A DNA stretch of 64,000 bases from Neoscytalidium dimidiatum (lineage: Eukaryota; Ascomycota; Dothideomycetes; Botryosphaeriales; Botryosphaeriaceae). A program made the position numbers and the translations under genes. This document shows, piece after piece, positions 34,058-46,759 of the stretch (position 1 is the stretch's first letter; the number at the start of each line of letters is the position of its first letter). The stretch lies in assembly GCA_037367355.1 (NCBI GenBank), contig CM074698.1:2294001-2358000 (forward strand). Reading direction: 5' to 3'. The notes below the pieces were generated by a model. The model did not search any database and was not told the DNA's origin. It saw only the letters and a program-made list of their open reading frames with translations.

Positions 34058-35819
34058 ATGGCCACCCTTGTCGATGGCTCCCAGAGCCACCCTCGCAGGC
34101 AAAGCTTCGGCTCCGCCGAAGTCCCTGCCAATCTTCGTCACCGAAAACAGTCCGTCCAACTTGAAGGCCTTACCGACGCCGACAAAGCGCTTGCTGCACA
34201 GTTCGGCTATAAGCCTGTCAGTCCGCCTCTGTCAATCGAGTTTCTCAGTGGCCGATACTGATGCTGGCATAGGTCTTCAAGCGCGAATTCGGTTATCTTT
34301 CGACATTCTCATTCGCTGTCAGCATCAGTGGTTTGTTTGCTACTGTCGCCACCACCTTCTCGTATCCGCTGACCTCCGGCGGCGCCTCCGCAACCGTCTG
34401 GTGCTGGCTGGTCTCGGGTGCCGGATGTATGTGCATTGCATGCTCAGTGGCCGAACTGGTCAGCGCCTACCCGACATGCGGTGGTTTGTACTACACTGTG
34501 TCACGCCTCGCTCCTCGCGAATGGGTTCCCTCCATCTCCTGGGTTGACGGTTGGGTCAATCTTCTGGGTCAAGTTGCCGGTGTTGCCTCGTCCGAATATG
34601 GCTCTGCTCAGCTTCTCCTCGCTGCCATCTCCATGGGTACCGATTTCAAGTGGGCTGCTTCGACAGGTGCGACTGTCGGCACCATGGCAGGTCTCACTGT
34701 CATCTGTGGCTTAGTTAACTCCCTATCGACCTACTGGATGGAGAAAATGACAAAAACCTATGTCATCTTTCACGTCTGCGTCCTGGTGTCATGCTGCATT
34801 GCTCTCCTTGCCAAGACTGAACCAAAGCATGATGCTGATTACGTCTTTACCCATGTGGAGTCCACTAGCGGCTGGACTCCTGTCGGCTGGTCCTGGCTCT
34901 TTGGATTTCTGTCCGTCTCTTGGACCATGACGGACTACGATGCCACTGCTCACATTACCGAAGAGTAAGTCATTGCTGCGATATCCCGAAATACCACCTC
35001 AAGATCATTGACATCGCACGCAGAATCAGTGAGCCTGAAATCAAGGCCCCTTGGGCTATCTCGCTCGCAATGGCCTTCACATACCTAGCCGGCTTCCTCT
35101 ACAACATCGTCCTCTCCTTCTGCATGGGCGACCCCACCACAATCCTCAACTCGCCCATCGAGCAGCCCGTCGCGCAAATCTTCTACAACTCGCTCGGCAA
35201 GGCCGGCGGCGTCTTCTACACGCTCTGCGCCTTCATCATCCTGCAGTTCGTCTGCTTCACCGCGACCCAGGCCCTCGCCCGCACCGTCTTCGCCTTCTCG
35301 CGCGACCGCCTCGTGCCCGGCGCGCGCATCTGGACCAAGATCGACCGCCGCACCGGCACTCCCATCTACGCCGTCTGGTTCTCCATCTTCTGGTGCATCG
35401 CCATCAACCTCATCGGCCTCGGCTCCTACACCGCCATTGCCGGCGTCTTCAACGTCTGCGCCATCGCCCTCGACTGGAGCTACATCATCCCCATCGCGTG
35501 CAAGCTGACCTTCAACAAGTTCGAGCCTGGCCCTTGGCATATGGGCCGCTTCTCGAGAGCCGTCAATTTCTGGGCGTGCGCGTGGACCTTGTTCGTCAGC
35601 ATCATCTTCATCCTGCCGACCGAGCGTCCGACGACGGTGGAGAATATGAATTGGGCGGTTGCGTATCTGGTTGCCATTTTTGCGGCTGCGATCGCCTATT
35701 GGTTTCTTGGTGGGAGGAAATGGTACACCGGCCCGCTCGTGGAGACGGAGGTTATTGAGGACGAGACGAGTAGGGGCAGTGAGGAAGGCTTTGAGAATGG
35801 GGCGGAGAAGAAACAGTGA
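34058..35819 (+). CDS. GABA/amino-acid permease (APC superfamily, Uga4-like)
   Basis: Three exons (34058-34216, 34273-34964, 35024-35819) give 548 aa. It is a membrane permease of the amino acid-choline family related to fungal GABA/choline carriers. The N-terminal soluble part ends LAAQFGYKP-VFKREFGYLSTFSFAVSISG, the family's first membrane segment. Landmarks are YPLTSGGASATVWCW, AYPTCGGLYY, SWVDGWVNLLGQVAGVASSEYG, the TM6 region SWTMTDYDATAHITEEI, FAFSRDRLVPG and a late RPTTVENMNWAV. About 12 membrane segments. The first intron has an atypical GTCAGT donor. The substrate is inferred from family only. Confidence 0.9.
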
Positions 35820-36722
35820 GATGGTCTTGACTCGGGCTCATTTTCTCACCGCAGAGAGCAAGTAATACGTATGTGAATTGTTTGATTTGTCTTGAGATTC
35901 TCTGTCGTTTCTTTCTTCCGTTGATTCCGAACGAATGTTGATTTGTTTTCGAAGTGAACAAATGGTGGTTCCTCGCTATGCATCAAGATCCTCTAAAGGT
36001 GAGCGTTCTCATACCTTTTTCGACTCGACAAGTACAGATGAAAAATACCACAAGCCGAGCAATCAATACTGAATTTATTGAATATCTATTGTAGCGGCGA
36101 AGGTGCGGCTCAAGGCCCGTTCGTGTTGCGGGATTATTATGCTGACCACCTTTGCATCCTGCCAAGGAAAATTGCTTCTCTCGTCTTCCTCTTTGGGAGA
36201 GGGTTGGTGCGCTTATTTGCAGCGATCCCATCGCTGCACGCCCGTATCACGCAGTAATTTGCAGGGGAGTACATTCCGGACCCACATTCGGGCTCTGGAG
36301 CATTGACGTCTCGATATGATAACAACGTCACCCGAAAAGCAGCATAGATGAAGAGAGCTTTAGATTCTTAGGTGTCTGGGCATTGGGTTCGCAACCTCGA
36401 AGGTGTGTTGCTCACTGGAAACGACTAGCAACAGCGCTAGACAAGATTCGATACTTCAGCTCGTGACCAGCGGAGGTCGTCAGCGGTCATGCAAGTTGCT
36501 CGCTTCGCGACAGCCACTTCGGATTGTCATCGCTGATCGGGGTTCCTCGCAAGGCTGGCCCCCACTGTGAGGCGACAATATATTATGGCAACTTTCACTA
36601 GTGCTATGGGCCCTCCTACGACTCTTCCTTCGCATTGGCACGCATGATACCAGACTTTTATTAATTTCTTTCTTCCGAAGACACACGCAAGGGATTTCTT
36701 GAACTTGGAGAGGCAAAAAGTA
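35820..36722. other. Intergenic region upstream of the CorA-like gene
   Basis: About 0.9 kb with no recognised gene. Confidence 0.4.
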
Positions 36723-39700
36723 ATGCCCTCGTCATCATCCTCTGGATCGACTGCGGATATTTCTTCTGCTCGCCAATCTATTCTTTTAGAGGATTGGCTG
36801 CAAAACCAACAAATTGATGAATACTCTGTATGGTTCGAGGAGCCACAATCTCGGCAACCAAAGGATGCATCGGAACCCCTGGAAAGCGGACAGACTTCAA
36901 CGCGTTGCTGGGATCAGACACCCTCAGAGTTTCCGGAAATATGGACTTCAACCCCTCCTGAACAACCTCAATCGGACTTTCCATCTATAAATTCGACGGT
37001 GTCTTTCGGGGATGGGGGCACTACTGCCAGCGTAAATGCATACGGAAACCTCACTCAAATCACTCGCTATCTTGCTGCAGGCCGATCTGGTTTCTTTTCA
37101 GCGGATTACGAGGGCATTTCAGAGCCCTGGCTTATCGATGATCGGATCTATGATCTTCTCGAAGGAGTCAATTACCCGGACGACGGCTTCGGGCTCATAT
37201 TGAAGCTTCCCTCAAGAGAGAGACCGAAACTTGATTTCGTCTACGATCGTTGGCCGCGGTACACTTTTCAGGCTAACGGCCTGGTGATTGTGCTGCACTA
37301 TGTGATCCGAAACGGGATCGTTCTCCAGCAATACACTATGTCGAAACTCTCCGATACATACACGGTACCGCGCATACAGGCGACCACTGACAGCTTGCTG
37401 ATAAGAGATCTGGAATGGCAAGACATCGTCAGCGAGTTCAACATGACGCAGAGTCAGAACAATGCTTACCATGTTGCTGCCGGCCTGGATAACAAGAGCC
37501 GTATTTTGATCCACGACCTGGGAAATCATATGACGGAAGCACCGCTTGACGACCAAAACGATCTGCCTTCAAGGGATATTTTGGATGAAGCAAGCTATTC
37601 GGAAGGGGACATTTTAGGAACTGATAACGGTAGGGCCCAGCTGGACATGCGTGGTCAATCCTCAACAGGTAGGAGGCGGAGGAACGCAGAAGCTGTGGGG
37701 GTCGCGATGTCTTTATTTATCAATGGCAAGGCCATGGAAGCCAAATAGCGCGGTTGGAACCTTACCGGAGACACGCAGGAAGCAGGAAGCGACAGCCCAG
37801 TTGTCCAGCCGGACAATGCCATAAAGGACTCCTTAGACAAAACTGGAAAAGTTGATATCATCATGGCTTACCGTGTCCAACTGATGCTGATGGCGGGGAA
37901 CAGCTGGGAACTGTCCACCATTTCCTCTTCTCAGGCGAATGTTCGCAAGGCTATCGCTGCCACTTACGCTCCGAAGCTGCAGTTCTCTTCTTCACCCGAC
38001 CTTGACTTTATCATTCGCCGGAATCTGGAACACGTGCTGTCAGTATGTTGTGTGAAGATCTCTGATTGTCAAATATGGGATTTTGAAGACGAACCTGAGC
38101 AGGAACAAGGCAGAGGAATTGCCGGAAATGGTGGAGAGGCCATACATGATGCCAAAACATCCCACCTAGAGGTCCCGGGAGGCTCGGACAGTCCTTCCAA
38201 CGTTGCTGAAGAGGCTCTGGCCCGGGCACATGCGCCCGAATTCCATGCTATTCTGCAAGACTCTGATGAGGCAACTGCAGATACCTTGAATGAATGGAAG
38301 GAGAATGCGGTTGCACTGACATGTGGTCATCTGTCTGGTCACCACGTAGTTACTTCAGCAAGCTTGTATGTACCTACCGAAATTCTCGTGTTCTTGCTGA
38401 CCGTAACTAGCTTTGCTTTTAAATTCCTGATCAGCATATTTTGCCACTTGCTGCAAAGTGATAATTCGGGAGACTCCTACCAACTTCGCCACAGGATCAA
38501 TTCAGCTTTTATGGGCCATTTGAATTGGGTGTTTCTCAGAGCAGCACCCAGAACTACCATACAACAGGGGGAAGACGGATTTCAGCCAAATTACTGGGTC
38601 TCCGGCAAGCCAATAAACTACTCCATAAACCCCAGGAATTGTCCAACAAAGACCCTCGTGGACACCCCTTATCAGATCGTCAAGGTAGTCGACTTTATCA
38701 AAGCCTGCAGAGAATGTTCGAAACAGAAGTCGTTGGACAATGCCGAGCAAGCAAAGCAGCTGTTAAGAGGGTATATCAGGCCCTGGGGCGAATCATTAGC
38801 GAAGGAAAATAGCCGTGGATACTTCGCATTCAAGCGTGCAGTCGATGAAGGCGTCAGCCGCTACCGCTTGGAAGACCACGTCTGGATCTGGACCGCTTTG
38901 AGAGGCATTGAGCAGGTCGGGCTCTCATCCGAGCTGGACTTTGTGGGAAGGGAAGAAAGCAAGAACGTGAAGAAGTTATCGGCAGTGGAAGCTCAAACCA
39001 ACATCTTAAGAAGGTTCACGACGGACAACGTCATTCTGAAGAAGCGGATGCTTGCGACAACACGCTCCGCCCGAGAATCACGATTCTTGTTCCATTCCCG
39101 GGATACCGCCCTTTTCTACGCAATGAGCCAGGATTTCTTCTCAGCAGACTCGCGAGGCCCTCTTTGGATCAACACTTTGGACTCCCAGAGGTACCATGAC
39201 TACAATAACGAGGAGGAATGGGATAACCCCTTGAGATACGGGCTGGCACTAATCATCAGCTCAATGAAGAGACAGTTGAACCATAATAAATCACCTTCAG
39301 AAATGTTCGCAGATGCGAAAGACTGTCTCTTGGCAAATGCACTGCCGAACGTTGTATTTGGTGGGGAGCTCGATGGGACAACAAAGAAGCCGGTAGTCCT
39401 CTCTGATAGGCGGTACCGAGACTTTTACTGGCATGTTGGTTTCGAGCTGCCATTAATCTTCTGGGAATACGGCAAAGACCTGTTGGAGCGCCCAGAGAAG
39501 TTTGAAGAAGAGCACAGTACTGCTACAAAGGAGGATCATTTGAAGCCACAGAATGCAGCAGCGGCAACCACGTTCGAGGTTTCCCAAACGGGCACACAGC
39601 TACATATACGGCCAATTGGGACAGCCACAGAAACAGTGAGAGTTAGAGGTGCCTCCGGACGCCCTCGAGATGTGCAGATATCAGCCGAGGCCTCCAAGAT

Positions 39701-42055
39701 GAAGAAAACCATACCGTTCAACGATATTATGGATCAAAGCAGCATCATCGAGCTGACTGACGAGTGGTTGTACAGCTATCCGGACTTCCTGGACTATAGC
39801 CCAGACATAAGATTGCGCGACTCTGAATACCTCAAAAGCTTGAAGGCAGAACTTCAGGGATCTGATTCAATGTTGGCGAGATTCGTCTCGGAGAGCAGTT
39901 ACCACGATCTTGAGTGGATTGAGAATGACGATTCTGTGCCGACAGCAGCGATCATCAACGTTGCGCGCTCGGTACATACGAGAAGAGGCAAGAGTGAGCA
40001 ACATGATGAATCTGGAACCGAATTGTTAAGCAACTCAAGCGTCTACCGAATGTTGGACACTCGCCGTACCGCTCAAAATGCGAAGAAAAGACTCATATGG
40101 ATGCCTTGTCCTGACAAAACCACTGCTCTGCTCTGCTATCTGACGAGCCCCGACTCCCAAAAAGAGTCGATTTCAGACTTCTTCGACCGCCATTCAACCT
40201 GGGAGAAGTATTTTTTTGACGACACAGTAGCGTTCCAAAACATCTGGGAGACAGAAGTCCATCTGTCCTTCTACCAACTATTCGACGGGACCACAACAGA
40301 CCGTCGCATTCCTGACACCGGCGCAGACAAGTTTCCGGAGATTGGAGGTAAGAAGATTGGCCGCGCAGCTATGGGCTTTAGATTTATTGGAGATTTCTTT
40401 GACCGCTATTGGACCTGTCACGTTGTCGAATATCAGCCTTCAAAGGACCCTGAACACGTAAGTCCTACTGAGAGCAGGAGCTTGCCCGATTCAACCAGCA
40501 ATTCATGGAAGCAACGCAAAGTTCTGGAACTTGTCCTGTTTGATAGGATGCTGGAGAAAATAGTCAGGGCCACCAAAGAAATACTCGACAAGACCCGGGA
40601 AGAGCTGGGCGTTCGTAAAGACACTCTCACTTTCTCGATTTCAAACAGCAAAGACTACTTTTCATCATCAACGCGTTGGCAGAAATTTCATCAAATACTC
40701 CAGGTACTGGAGGAAGATCTTAGTGCCGTACTTGATGAAGTGCAGAATTGGAAGAACCGCGAAGAGGACCGTGGTCATGAAAGACCGCGCTGGAGTAAAA
40801 ATGACGAGCGAAAGTACCGCCGTGCTATCAACAAAGTATTGGGGCACAATCAGAGGAACCTCCGAAAGCTCGACAGCTATTTGGCAAATATCCGATCCTG
40901 GCGGGCTTCGCTAAAGAGCACACAAGAATCTCTCCGAGATGATCTCAACCTCCGTGGAGCGGAAGACGTGCGCTTCTTCACGTACGTCACCGTTGTGTTC
41001 TTGCCTCTCGGCTTTGCGGCAAGCATCTTCAGCATGAACGAGACTCCGACGGTACCTGTGCTTGCTAGTATGGCTGTCACAGCGGCTGTTGCCCTCCTTC
41101 TCACTATTATCGCATTGATCAACGCTCGACTTATGGCTGATATTGTGCGAGACGTTTCTTGGGATATTCGGGCAACAATAAACAATATCATACGAAACAG
41201 CGCTCTGGCAACGGCATATCCATCCACATGGAACCTCGGAGACTCGACCCAAGCAGATGGCCGGAGACATCTCAGGCAACGCATCAAAAGTTTTGCTAGA
41301 AGGCTGCCGCGTCTTTGGTTCTGGATTGCATACTTCACGTTTGAGTGCCCTGGTCGGCAGCTGGTGGAAGCATCTGCGGCTTGGCACGAACTCAGGGGAG
41401 ACATTCCAGCGCAAAACCACTCTGGTGCACCCGATCAGCACCAAGTTCCTGAGCTTGTCGTGTCTTCCGATCGAGACGAAATAGCCAAAGCCGAATCAAA
41501 GCCTGAGGATTCCAAAAGCGCTGGATCCTCTATACACGGTGGCGAGGAGGAGAATAGGTCTTCCAAAAACACTATATCCACGAAGACGAACTCAAAGAAA
41601 GCCTCAACGGCAGCCTGGAAATTGATTCTCCGATTCCTGACTGCAGCGTTCATATTCCCGCTCTTCGTGTTTTCTTTCCTTACCTGTGTTATCATCATCA
41701 ATATTCGGGACTTATTACAACCTTCTGTGGGTAAGGCAAAGCTCTCATACCTACCAAGGAAGGCCGAAATTTCATGCTAACACATATGATAGATTCCGTA
41801 GTGGAGCACGAAATGAGAAAACAACCCAGTACCCACAAAGAAATTAGGGCAGGGCCTTCTGGAGGTTTCGATCGTCAAGCGGCGTACCACAGAATAGTCA
41901 AATCTCCGCTCAGGTTACGGCCCTTCGCGACCAGAGATTTTCGTAAAAGGGATGAGAATGAGGAAAGGATGAAAAAAAGTTCATCTAGAACACACCCAGC
42001 GTGGTGGAGATCTCTTGGCCGGAAGAAGGAACATGGGAAAGAGTCCAATGTGTAG
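36723..42055 (+). CDS. Giant CorA-like divalent-metal transporter-type membrane protein (about 1,689 aa)
   Basis: Best model has four exons: 36723-37668, 37801-38365, 38435-41730 and 41793-42055. The total is 5,070 nt and in frame. The first intron removes an in-frame TAG at 37746. The second (GTATGT donor, 69 nt) removes a hydrophobic read-through. The third uses GTAAGG and GCTAAC. The C-terminal third resembles the CorA/ZntB family: a long coiled-coil-like segment (EKIVRATKEILDKTREEL ... LDSYLANIRSW), then FFTYVTVVFLPLGFAASIFSMNE and a second helix VLASMAVTAAVALLLTIIALINARL. CorA proteins end TM1 with GMN; here it reads SMN. A third hydrophobic segment follows (LILRFLTAAFIFPLFVFSFLTCVIIIN). 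The large N-terminal part has no domain I recognise. Transport activity is inference. Confidence 0.75.
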
Positions 42056-42414
42056 CCGTTCAGAGCTAGTGGTAGAGAGATATCAAGGCCGGCAGTAGTC
42101 TAAATTAATTTTCATCTCTATAAGTTGGCACATTATGGCTAGGTGGGCAGCAACAAGGTCACATTCGAGAGTATAGAGATTATAATCAACAGAGCTACAC
42201 AGTTTCGAAGGAGACTACTAAACATAAATTCAAGAGAAGCAGTAAAATTCATCTCTGAAAGACTACTGCTTCAACTGTCCTTTCACGAATTTTTCATTAC
42301 CTCTACTGGGTTACACAAATATCTTCAAGCCAAAGGTTTCTACTCTTTTTCTTTATTTTTTTTTGGTAAAAAATTTCCATGAGTTGTGCCAGCCAGATAA
42401 TATCAATATTCTTT
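42056..42414. other. Convergent spacer CorA-like gene/LYS2
   Basis: AT-rich 3' flank shared by two convergent genes, with a T-rich run near 42345-42364. No gene. Confidence 0.4.
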
Positions 42415-45400
42415 TTATGAGCTCCCACCGCGACCTCCAATCTTCCCTAATGCCTCTTTCTGCGCCGCACTCAACTCACACTTCGGCAATGCCCTCTCAC
42501 CCTTTTTCGTTGGCGACGGCAAGAAGCCCACCGCCACCAGGTACGCGAGGTAAATACCAACAGTCTCGACTGTCACCGCACTGCCAGCAGACATGTCCTC
42601 GCCGGTCCACCTGGCGTCAGCACGAAGCGCAGCAGCGGCTTGAGTGTCGTCAAGCTCGGGAGCGATGGTATCGGCAGGGAGGTTACCGGTGACGAAGTGG
42701 AATAGGGGAAGCCTGTTTTTTTTTTTTTTTTTTGCAATGTTAACATCTGTGCATGCAGATAATGCCAAAAGAGGTCTTACAGTGCGTGCTCTTCCTTCTT
42801 GCCGTCGATGGAGGCTGCGACGTAGTTCTCCATCTTGGTGCGCCACTCATCGTACGAGATCTTCGGGATCTCGTAGCCGTAAGTCTCCAGCGCGCCAACG
42901 AATTCGTTGAAAGTGAGGCGGGGGTGGCTAGTGACCTGCGTCACGCCGAGAGGCTCGACAGGTGGGTTAAGCGTGGAAGCGACGACGACCCGGGCAACAT
43001 GAGTTACGGGCACCTGGTTGACAGTATTTGTGATGTCCGGGCGAGCGTTGAGCTGGAGACAGCCCTTCAGAAGACGGACAAGGAAGTCGTCTGTGATGGA
43101 GGTACCAGTAACGGGATCACCGGTCACGTATCCAGGGCGGATAACTGCGCCTTTAAGGCCGCGCTTGCCTGCCTCTCGGACAATGTACTCGCTCGCCCAC
43201 TTGGACTGTCCATATCCTGTACCCAGACCCTTGCGGCTGCCTTCCATATCATCAGCTTCCAGGACACCCTTACCACCAGCTGCAACACTCTCTTGTGACA
43301 ACTTGACGTAATGCTCGCTGTCAAGGGTGGAGGTAGAGCTGACAAATCCCAGCTGCTTGGGCTTGCCAGTAGTACAAAGAGAAATAGCGTTCATCGTGCT
43401 GATAACATTGGGAGCGCGCAGGCTGGAGTACGGCTGCATCCAGTTGACAAGGGCACCGTTGTGGATGATGACATCTGCATCATTAGCAACGTGGCTCCAC
43501 GCCTCCTCGCTAAGACCAAGACTTGGCTTGGTGAGATCGCCAGTGACGACCTCGAGTTGCGACCTCCAGGCCTCAGACCAGATTCCGTAAGCTTGGCAGG
43601 TAGCAACGATACGGTCGAGGCCGGCAGCAGGGTCCTTCGCACGGACATGTGCAATAACGCGCAGGTTGCGGCTAAGGAGATCCCGCAATAGGTAGGATCC
43701 CAGGAACCCAGTAGCACCAGTGAGGAAAACAGTCTTCGGCTCCGAGAAGTCCAGGTTGGCACTTGGGATGGATTTCGGCAGTTGCTGCGCAAGCTCACGA
43801 GCATCCGCAGAGTAGGCCTCATCCGTGACATCCTCTGGAGCAGGCGCGTGTTCAAGACGCAAACCGGCTGGATCTTGAGTGCGGTCAATCTCAGCGGCGA
43901 AAGCCTCCAGAGTCTGCGATTGGAAAATAACACTCATGGGAACGTCGATTCCCTTCCATGTTCTCCTGACCTGGAGGAGCATCTGCTGAGCCAAGATGGA
44001 GTGGCCGCCTTCCTCGAAAAAGTTTGACTCGGGAGTCAACATTCGAGCGGAAACGTTTGGCAGGAGCTTGCCCCAGATCTCCGCGACCTTCTTCTGCGTA
44101 TCAGTCATTGAGGCAGCAACCTGTGAAGGTCTCCTGCCAGCGGCAAGGAGGAGATCGGTAGGCTCCGGGAATGGAAGAGCAGGCTTGTCGACCTTGCCAT
44201 TAGGATTCAACGGCATACGGGAGAGAGGAACAAACACACTAGGGACTGCGTAAGAGGGGACCTTAGTCTTCAGCAGGTTCCTACAGTCATCAGACAAGGG
44301 CTTGAACTTCTTCAGCATGCCGACCATAGAATCGTCCTGCGAGTCATCGGCAGCAAGGCCCTTTTCTTCCAACCACTGAAGCCATCTCTTCATCTCAGGA
44401 ACGATGTAACTAACTAGGGTCGGCTCCTCATCCTTGTTCCTACGGACTAGGGTGACGTTCTCGCGAATAAGGGGGTGGCGCGACAAGTGAGTGTCGATCT
44501 CACCAAGTTCGATACGGAAACCTCTGATCTTGACCTGGTTATCAATACGGCCGGTACATTCGACGTTTCCGTCAGCGGTGTAACGGCCCAGATCGCCGGT
44601 CCTGTAGAGACGGTCACGGGGACCCTTGTAGAATTGTCTCCAGGGCTCCTTTACACCCGAGGCTGCGACCCTCTCCTCGTCTTCCTTAACCCACTTAGCC
44701 GGGTCGACGAACCAATTGGAAATGAACTTGGATTCGTTCAACTTGGCAGTTGCCTCGTCATTGCCAAGATAGCCCTCAGCCAAACCACCTGCTCTGGTGA
44801 AGAGCTCTCCCTGTTCGCCGATATCGCAAATGCGGTTTCTGTTCTCGCGGTCGACGACCAGAAGTTGAACATCGAGCATTCCCTTTCCAGCAGGGATAAC
44901 GTCGCCCATGGTGTCCAAGAAATTGGGGTCATCGTTCTTGCTCGGAATCTCGAAATACGAGACTGCACGCTGGGTCTCCGTTGTGCCATACATGTTGACG
45001 ATGCGAACATTGTGCGCCAGGTCTTGTAGCCTCCTGCAATCTCTCTTGATCAAAATATCTCCAACAAAGAAGGAATGATGCAGCGAAGGGAATTGCGCTG
45101 TTGCGCCTCCAACGAGAATCTGGCCCATGGCAGGGGTGAGGTGGGTGACAGTGGCTTTGTAGTTGCGCATCCATTCAGCAAGGAGCTCGTGGGCGATGTC
45201 GTCGCGGCTAGGAACCAACAGTTGTGCGCCGAGGAATAGTGGTGTGAAGATGTCTCTCTGCGCCAGCCGGTGAGTAGTCGATCGCGTGTACGTACAGAAC
45301 GACGTACCTGGATTGGGTCATGCGCAATACCAGAAAGCATGGTAAATCTGTCATTTTCAGACAGGTTAAATCTTTCGGCCATCCAAGGGAAGTAGTATGC

Positions 45401-46183
45401 AAGCGAAAAGTGTCGTCCCTGTACACCCTTTGGCCTGCCCTCAGAGCCACTGGTGAAGGATAGAGTCGGGATTGAGTCAGGACCGACCAAGACACCGGGA
45501 AGTTGACTCTTGAGGGACTCTTGCGCCTCCAAGCAGTCCCTTCCATCAATCTCTCCACCAGCCAAAGTACCATCGTCACGAAGCTTGAGAGCTGGCACTT
45601 CTGCTTTGATGCTCAAGTTCTTGGTGATGAACTCCCTAACCTTGTCTGGCAGCTTTCCTGCATCCTCGGTAGCGCGCTCGATCTGAACAAGGAACCTGGG
45701 GCTCGCAACTTCGAGATATATGACTTGACGGTCCGGAGGGTACTGCGGGTCAAGTACACTGACTGTGGCGCCGGCCTTCAGTGCACCCATGTATGCGACA
45801 ACTAGGTCCACACTGCGTTGAATTAGAAATGTGCTCAGAATGTGCTTGCAGGCTCCACTGACCCACGGTGGGCGTAGACCATGACAACATCTCCTCGCTC
45901 ACAGCCATGAGCCACAAAATGGTGGGCAAGCTGGTTGGAGCTCTCGTTGATCTGCTTGTAGGTGAATACGCGCTCCGGCGTGCGCGCGCTTGGCGTCTCG
46001 ACAACGCATGGTTTCTCAGGATGCTTCTCAGCGTTCGCGGCGAAGATTTCGTGAATTGCTAGGAATGCGTGAGCAATTGGCTTTTCTGGCTGGGTCAGGC
46101 GCAAAACTACCTCCGCGGTAGTCACTCCAGTGCAGGTCTGCGGTGGGGTCAGGCAAGACCGAGGCGGTACCGTTTTGAGCCAT
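42415..46183 (-). CDS. LYS2: L-2-aminoadipate reductase, large subunit
   Basis: Five exons (46183-46111, 46058-45863, 45812-45308, 45257-42781, 42712-42415) give 1,182 aa, the usual length. The enzyme activates alpha-aminoadipate with ATP, loads it on a phosphopantetheine arm and reduces it to the semialdehyde in fungal lysine biosynthesis. Start [19 protein letters not shown]. Adenylation motifs: [58 protein letters not shown], and the A10 lysine in NPNGKVDKP near residue 616. The carrier motif [10 protein letters not shown] has its Ser near 678. The reductase part shows [14 protein letters not shown] near 770 and [12 protein letters not shown]. Intron 2 has a GTCAGT donor and the last intron a run of 18 A before its acceptor. 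It is divergent from the 46760 gene. Confidence 0.95.
42716..42733. repeat. Homopolymer (T)18 within the last LYS2 intron
   Basis: Eighteen T on the plus strand, hence A18 on the LYS2 sense strand. It lies immediately before the AACAG acceptor where pyrimidines are usual. Confidence 0.9.
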
Positions 46184-46759
46184 TGCTGCTCGAGGTCCTG
46201 ACTGGAGAGAGGAGAAAGGAGAAGAGAAGGGAAAAAACCGTAGATTGGAGCTTGTGCCGGCTGTTCAGAGGTGGGGTGGGATTGGTGCGAACAGCGGCAT
46301 GAGTCAATTGTTCGGTGGTGCGCCGTTGCAGAAAAACCTGGGGAATGACGTCCGAAGCCGGCGGGGCCCTTGTGCGCTTAGGCCATGAGAGCCCTGCCAC
46401 ACTACCTGCGAGCCCAGTGGCGCCGCACGGTTCTTGGCACGCAGGGCCTGGCGGCCCACAGACATCACCGCCCTGATTCGCGCGCTGCACCCAGCGACGC
46501 GCAACACCAACATTAGCCAGTGCCTGCAGCCTGCAGCTGCCCTCTTCACGCCTGCTGTTCGCTCCCGCTGCGCTCACCGTGAGCGCTCCGTCCTCGCGAC
46601 TCTGTCCGTCTGTCCTTTGCCGCTCGCTGCCGTTGTCGCTCCTTCAATTTTCGCTCCGTGGCCTGTCCTCGACAGCGGGCCGTGTATAGGGGCCACTGAA
46701 TTCTCGTATCCAGACCATTCCTCTGGATGTCGTAGCTGTCGATCGTCCCCCGCTCCACA
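46184..46759. promoter_or_regulatory. Divergent promoter region LYS2/type II membrane protein
   Basis: 576 bp between two start codons. It contains pyrimidine-rich stretches toward both genes and no clear TATA box. Confidence 0.45.

Noticed and set aside
36388..36412. GGTTCGCAACC resembling a tRNA B box
   Set aside because: Flanking bases do not form a T stem and no A box or acceptor stem lies at the right distance.
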